Part shown: positions 61,286 to 64,000 of the stretch, piece after piece | How the letters are laid out: each line of letters begins with the position of its first letter | How positions within the stretch are numbered: the stretch's first letter is position 1 | Assembly: GCA_039028695.1 (NCBI GenBank) | Contig: JBCCHN010000006.1 | Span: forward strand, 1-64,000 | Direction of reading: 5' to 3' | DNA from: JANQKX01 sp039028695 | Lineage (GTDB): Bacteria > Pseudomonadota > Alphaproteobacteria > Kiloniellales > Kiloniellaceae | Length of the DNA stretch: 64,000 nucleotides | Made by a program: the position numbers and the translations under genes | The notes under the pieces: generated by a model | What the model was told of the DNA's origin: nothing | Databases searched by the model: none | The model's input: only the letters and a program-made list of their open reading frames with translations

Positions 61286-63295
61286 TTAGTTCGCATCGGC
61301 TGTGCCGTGCCTGTTCGTCCAGTCGAGGCAGGAACGCAGAAGCCGAAGGTATTGCTTAGGGGTGTAGCTTTCGTGGGTCGCGCCGGGATACCCGACCAGA
61401 TGGGCCTCGGCGCCCGCGCGTTTGAGGGCGCGATAGAATTCCTCCAGCTGAGTATAGGGGACATTGTCGTCCAAAAGCCCGCCCTGGATGAGGATCGGAG
61501 TGGTGACATTCTTGACATGAAAGATCGGAGAACGGTCGAGGAACATCTGCAGATTGTTGATGAAGCTGCCGCCCAGATACCAGCTTGTCTGGAAATACCC
61601 GTTGGTGCCTTCAAGGCTGATATAGTCAGTCTCTCCTGCGACCGAACAGGCCGATTTGAAGCGGTCGGTCTTGGTCACGATCCAGTTCGTCAGGGTGCCA
61701 CCATTGCTCTGTCCAATGACGAAAAGCTGATCTGGATCAGCGATTCCCAGACCGATGACATGGTCGACCCCAGTGATGATGTCCTCGTAATCCGGGCCGC
61801 CGAAATTTCCGATCAGATCCTCGCGGAACTTGCGCCCATAGCCGAGTGTGCCGCGATAGTTTACCCGAAGCACGACATAGCCTTTAGCGGTATAGGTGGC
61901 GGTGGAAAAGTATTTCACTAGAGGAAGATATTCGTTGAAATCGACCGCATTGGGCCCGCCGTGGATTTGCACAACCATCGGGTAGCTCTGCCCTTCTTGG
62001 TAATCCGACGGATAGCTCAGGATTGCCTCAATCTCGGTGCCGTCCAGCGATGTCCACTGGATGAGCTCTGACCGTCCGAGCGGTATATCCAGGTATGGAT
62101 CGTTGGCGCTGCTGATCTTCTCGGGCGAGAAATCGTCCACGTTGCTGAGATAGATCGCTGGCGGTGTGCTCGATGTCTGGCCGATATAGGCCAATTGGGT
62201 GTTGTCCTGGCTCACATGGATATACGGCGAGGTAAGATAGGTGTTTAGCCCCGGCGCGTCGATATCCTCGGGCGAGCCAAATATTTTGGTGAAATTGCTG
62301 CCATCGATCGGCATCTCGTAGAAGGAATAGCTCACCCGGTCGTTTTCGAGGTAGTAAATGCTCTGGCTATCTGCCGCCCATTGCCAGATGAACGGTAGCC
62401 GGTTCTTGGTCGGCGCCAGCTCAACCAGGTCGCCGCCACCGACGGGCCAGAGTTTAATGTCCCAGAGGAAGGACCACATAAACTCACCCGGCGCGTTGAG
62501 GAACGCGATGGATGTTCCGTCCGGGGACCAGCGCGGGAAGTATTGCCAATGGTTGTTGCCCGGCGCCATTGGTGTCACGGTTTGCGTCGCGACCTCTGTG
62601 ATCGAGAGGCGGGCCTCTGTCATGTAGTCAAGACCAGGGCGTTTCTGATGCGCAAAGACCAGTGCCGAGCCATCCGGTGCCCAGTCATAGGTCCAATTGC
62701 CCGTCCAGCCACTGACGGAGAAGTCGGCATCTGGCGTCAGGTTGACCGCCGCCCCGTCCTGAGCGCCATCGGCGAGTCGCACCATCCAAAGCTGGTTCTT
62801 AGCATAGTCATCAGCATTGTTCACCGGCGGCGGAACATAGCTGGGATCTTCCATGACGAAGGCGATGGCATTGCCGTCCGGCGCCCATTTGAAGCTCTGA
62901 ACATCGATCTTCAGGTCGGTGAGAGGCTGGCCGGTCCCGCCCTCTGCGGAGATGATCCAGATATTGCTGACCCCGGAGGTCGAGGACAGGTAGGCAATGC
63001 GGTTGCCATCGGGCGACCATTGCGGCCCAGAGATGTCCGGCGACGTAGGCAAAAGCGTGCGGACGGAGGCGCCGGTCAGATCGGAGATTACATATTCGGT
63101 CAGATACTGGCCGCTATCGACGTCGGTGCTCCGGATCCCGTACAGCAGTTCACTGCTGTCGGGGGCAAAGGAGACATCCGAAAGATGCTTAACTTCCAGG
63201 CTACGCTCCGGTGTCCAACCCTCCTGCGCCATCACCGGCAGCGTCAGAAGACAGCCGAAGAGAACTCCCAGACCAATGTGTTTGAATTCCTTCAT
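61286..63295 (-). CDS. Prolyl-oligopeptidase-family (S9) peptidase, exported
   Basis: A 669-residue periplasmic peptidase with a signal peptide (MKEFKHIGLGVLFGCLLTL, cleavage at MAQ-E). Residues 30-400 form a TolB-like propeller with WSPDGNRIAYLSS and WSPDGTSIAFLN repeats. The catalytic domain has Ser in VIGQSNGGTLTNW, Asp in GLLDDNVPYTQ and His in GATHESYTPKQ. The ATG at 63295 with GGGGAGAG upstream is chosen; the frame is open 83 codons further, without likeness to the family. Probably takes up peptides from the environment. Confidence 0.85.
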   Translation of the reverse strand: MKEFKHIGLGVLFGCLLTLPVMAQEGWTPERSLEVKHLSDVSFAPDSSELLYGIRSTDVDSGQYLTEYVISDLTGASVRTLLPTSPDISGPQWSPDGNRIAYLSSTSGVSNIWIISAEGGTGQPLTDLKIDVQSFKWAPDGNAIAFVMEDPSYVPPPVNNADDYAKNQLWMVRLADGAQDGAAVNLTPDADFSVSGWTGNWTYDWAPDGSALVFAHQKRPGLDYMTEARLSITEVATQTVTPMAPGNNHWQYFPRWSPDGTSIAFLNAPGEFMWSFLWDIKLWPVGGGDLVELAPTKNRLPFIWQWAADSQSIYYLENDRVSYSFYEMPIDGSNFTKIFGSPEDIDAPGLNTYLTSPYIHVSQDNTQLAYIGQTSSTPPAIYLSNVDDFSPEKISSANDPYLDIPLGRSELIQWTSLDGTEIEAILSYPSDYQEGQSYPMVVQIHGGPNAVDFNEYLPLVKYFSTATYTAKGYVVLRVNYRGTLGYGRKFREDLIGNFGGPDYEDIITGVDHVIGLGIADPDQLFVIGQSNGGTLTNWIVTKTDRFKSACSVAGETDYISLEGTNGYFQTSWYLGGSFINNLQMFLDRSPIFHVKNVTTPILIQGGLLDDNVPYTQLEEFYRALKRAGAEAHLVGYPGATHESYTPKQYLRLLRSCLDWTNRHGTADAN

Positions 63296-63480
63296 AAAAA
63301 TGCTCTCCCCATGCAATTCCCATGGTCTTGCCGTCAACTTGCGGTCGAACCGTTGCTGCGCGATGGCTAGCACGCTGTCGTGCGGCGCGTCAAAGCCGAG
63401 ACGCTCGAGGCATTCATGAACAGTCTTCTTTGGCTGCGGCTGTCTTGGAAAGCAGCCATTGGCGCTGCCGCAGCGAATTG

Positions 63481-63556
63481 GCGCTTTGTCTAAGGTTTGT
63501 GGCTGCTGTCGACGTAAGGTGCAGCGGCGACAAACCTTAGACAAGGAGGAAAGCGC
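63481..63556. repeat. Large inverted repeat (hairpin or mini-element)
   Basis: TTGTCTAAGGTTTGT (63486-63500) is exactly complementary to 63530-63544. A second set, GCGCTTT (63481-63487) with AAAGCGC (63550-63556), extends it with a short interruption, and GGCTGC/GCAGC inside the loop can also pair. No gene is visible between 63296 and 63859. Confidence 0.7.
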
Positions 63557-63647
63557 GGGCGGTTTTCGGTGCTATGGGGATTGTGGCTCAGAAGCTTGGT
63601 ATGGTGGTCGCGCACAGGAAAAAGGCCGGGTTGGAAACACCCGCCGC

Positions 63648-63692
63648 TCTCCTCGCCCACATCTCTCTCCTCGCCCACATCTCTCTCCTCGG
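63648..63692. repeat. 18-bp tandem repeat, about two and a half copies
   Basis: The unit CTCCTCGCCCACATCTCT is repeated with an exact 18-base period (cores at 63651, 63669 and 63687). It lies in the same gene-poor gap as the inverted repeat. Confidence 0.8.
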
Positions 63693-63859
63693 ATGGGTGC
63701 GCATTATCCTCACAGGTGAATACAGATGGCGGCAAAGGACAGTAGCAAGCGTTTAAAGGCGGATTTGGCACTCAGCCGTGCTCGTCCCCATCGACTTCAT
63801 CTGGATCAACTTGAAGGAAAGTTGCTTGGAGCAGGAATAATGCTCCCCGGTGGTGCGGG

Positions 63860-64000
63860 CTACCCAACGCCCCAGGTGTCATTGACCTTATAGCCCTCAG
63901 GCCAGGGGTCCGACGGGTCCAGCATGTGCTGATGGGTGCCGGTGATCCAGGCCCGGCCGGAGATCTCTGGAATGACCGCTGATTTGTCCCCTACCTGGGT
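63860..64000 (-). CDS. Proline racemase / hydroxyproline epimerase family protein, C-terminus (partial)
   Basis: The last 46 codons, ending at TAG 63862-63860. ISGRAWITGTHQHMLDP and DPSDPWPEGYKVNDTWG are the C-terminal signature of proline racemase, 4-hydroxyproline 2-epimerase and 3-hydroxyproline dehydratase. The catalytic cysteines lie outside the window, so the subtype cannot be told. Confidence 0.8.
   Translation of the reverse strand, partial: TQVGDKSAVIPEISGRAWITGTHQHMLDPSDPWPEGYKVNDTWGVG

Noticed and set aside
62543..63370. A 275-codon plus-strand frame opposite the S9 peptidase
   Set aside because: Antisense to a gene with complete catalytic motifs; no domain is visible.
63296..63544. 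83-codon N-terminal extension of the S9 peptidase
   Set aside because: It would put the signal peptide inside the protein; ATG 63295 with GGGGAGAG upstream is sound.
63648..63692. CRISPR-like repeat
   Set aside because: Repeats are directly adjacent with no spacers; no cas genes are in the window.

Overview
The window reads as a piece of a marine-type alphaproteobacterial chromosome. The C4-pathway 5-aminolevulinate synthase, the CpdR-type receiver, the OhrR regulator, GcvT/DmdA-like demethylases and the style of the ABC operons all point to Alphaproteobacteria; the order cannot be fixed from sequence alone. All family assignments come from motifs read by eye; no database search was run.

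Layout. (1) 0-6 kb: the 3' end of a methyltransferase, then a peroxide-defence module: a cytosolic small catalase, an exported small catalase, an ALAS with an N-terminal extension, a Tat-exported pseudoazurin and an OhrR-type redox regulator. Paired copies of one inverted repeat (ATCGT-N2-ACGAT) lie before both catalase genes and before ohrR, so the whole block looks like one regulon. (2) 6-21.6 kb: an aryl-polyene (xanthomonadin-like) pigment cluster. It holds a chorismatase that would make hydroxybenzoate, an aryl-AMP ligase, an ACP, a ketosynthase with a chain-length-factor-like partner, a ketoreductase, two hotdog dehydratases, an acyltransferase, LolA-, MlaC- and MMPL-type transport proteins, lipoproteins, a UbiE-like methyltransferase, a GT2 and a flavin halogenase-like enzyme. 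(3) 22-30.6 kb: LacI regulator, a two-ATPase carbohydrate/polyol ABC importer and a fused dihydroxyacetone kinase. (4) 30.6-32.7 kb: decayed DNA with a NIT-domain sensor pseudogene, an IS110-type transposase remnant and a tyrosine-recombinase C-terminus. (5) 32.7-37 kb: LysR regulator, two GcvT-fold demethylases (one DmdA-like) and an EamA exporter. (6) 37.4-42.7 kb: RND efflux pair with a divergent AraC regulator. (7) 43-46 kb: a winged-helix/alpha-beta-hydrolase fusion regulator divergent from a diiron protein and an OsmC protein. (8) 46-52.6 kb: flavin monooxygenase, a kinase-like/TM/TolB-like/TPR fusion of 994 residues, and a SnoaL-like protein. (9) 52.9-53.1 kb: a truncated initiator-tRNA relic and an intact tRNA-Val. 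(10) 53.3-64 kb: core-like genes: MatB, CpdR, N-formylglutamate amidohydrolase, GNAT, transglycosylase, class V PLP enzyme plus methyltransferase, an S9 peptidase, and the C-terminus of a proline racemase-family protein.

Regions 3-8 lie between a degenerate copy of the 3' end of tRNA-Val (21759-21782) and the real tRNA-Val (53058-53132), in the same orientation. This is what an old island integrated at tRNA-Val would leave, and the recombinase relic inside fits. The strongest candidates for something new are the OhrR catalase/heme module, the kinase-TolB-TPR fusion, and the winged-helix-hydrolase regulator with its TCAAG operator array and diiron/OsmC partner operon.
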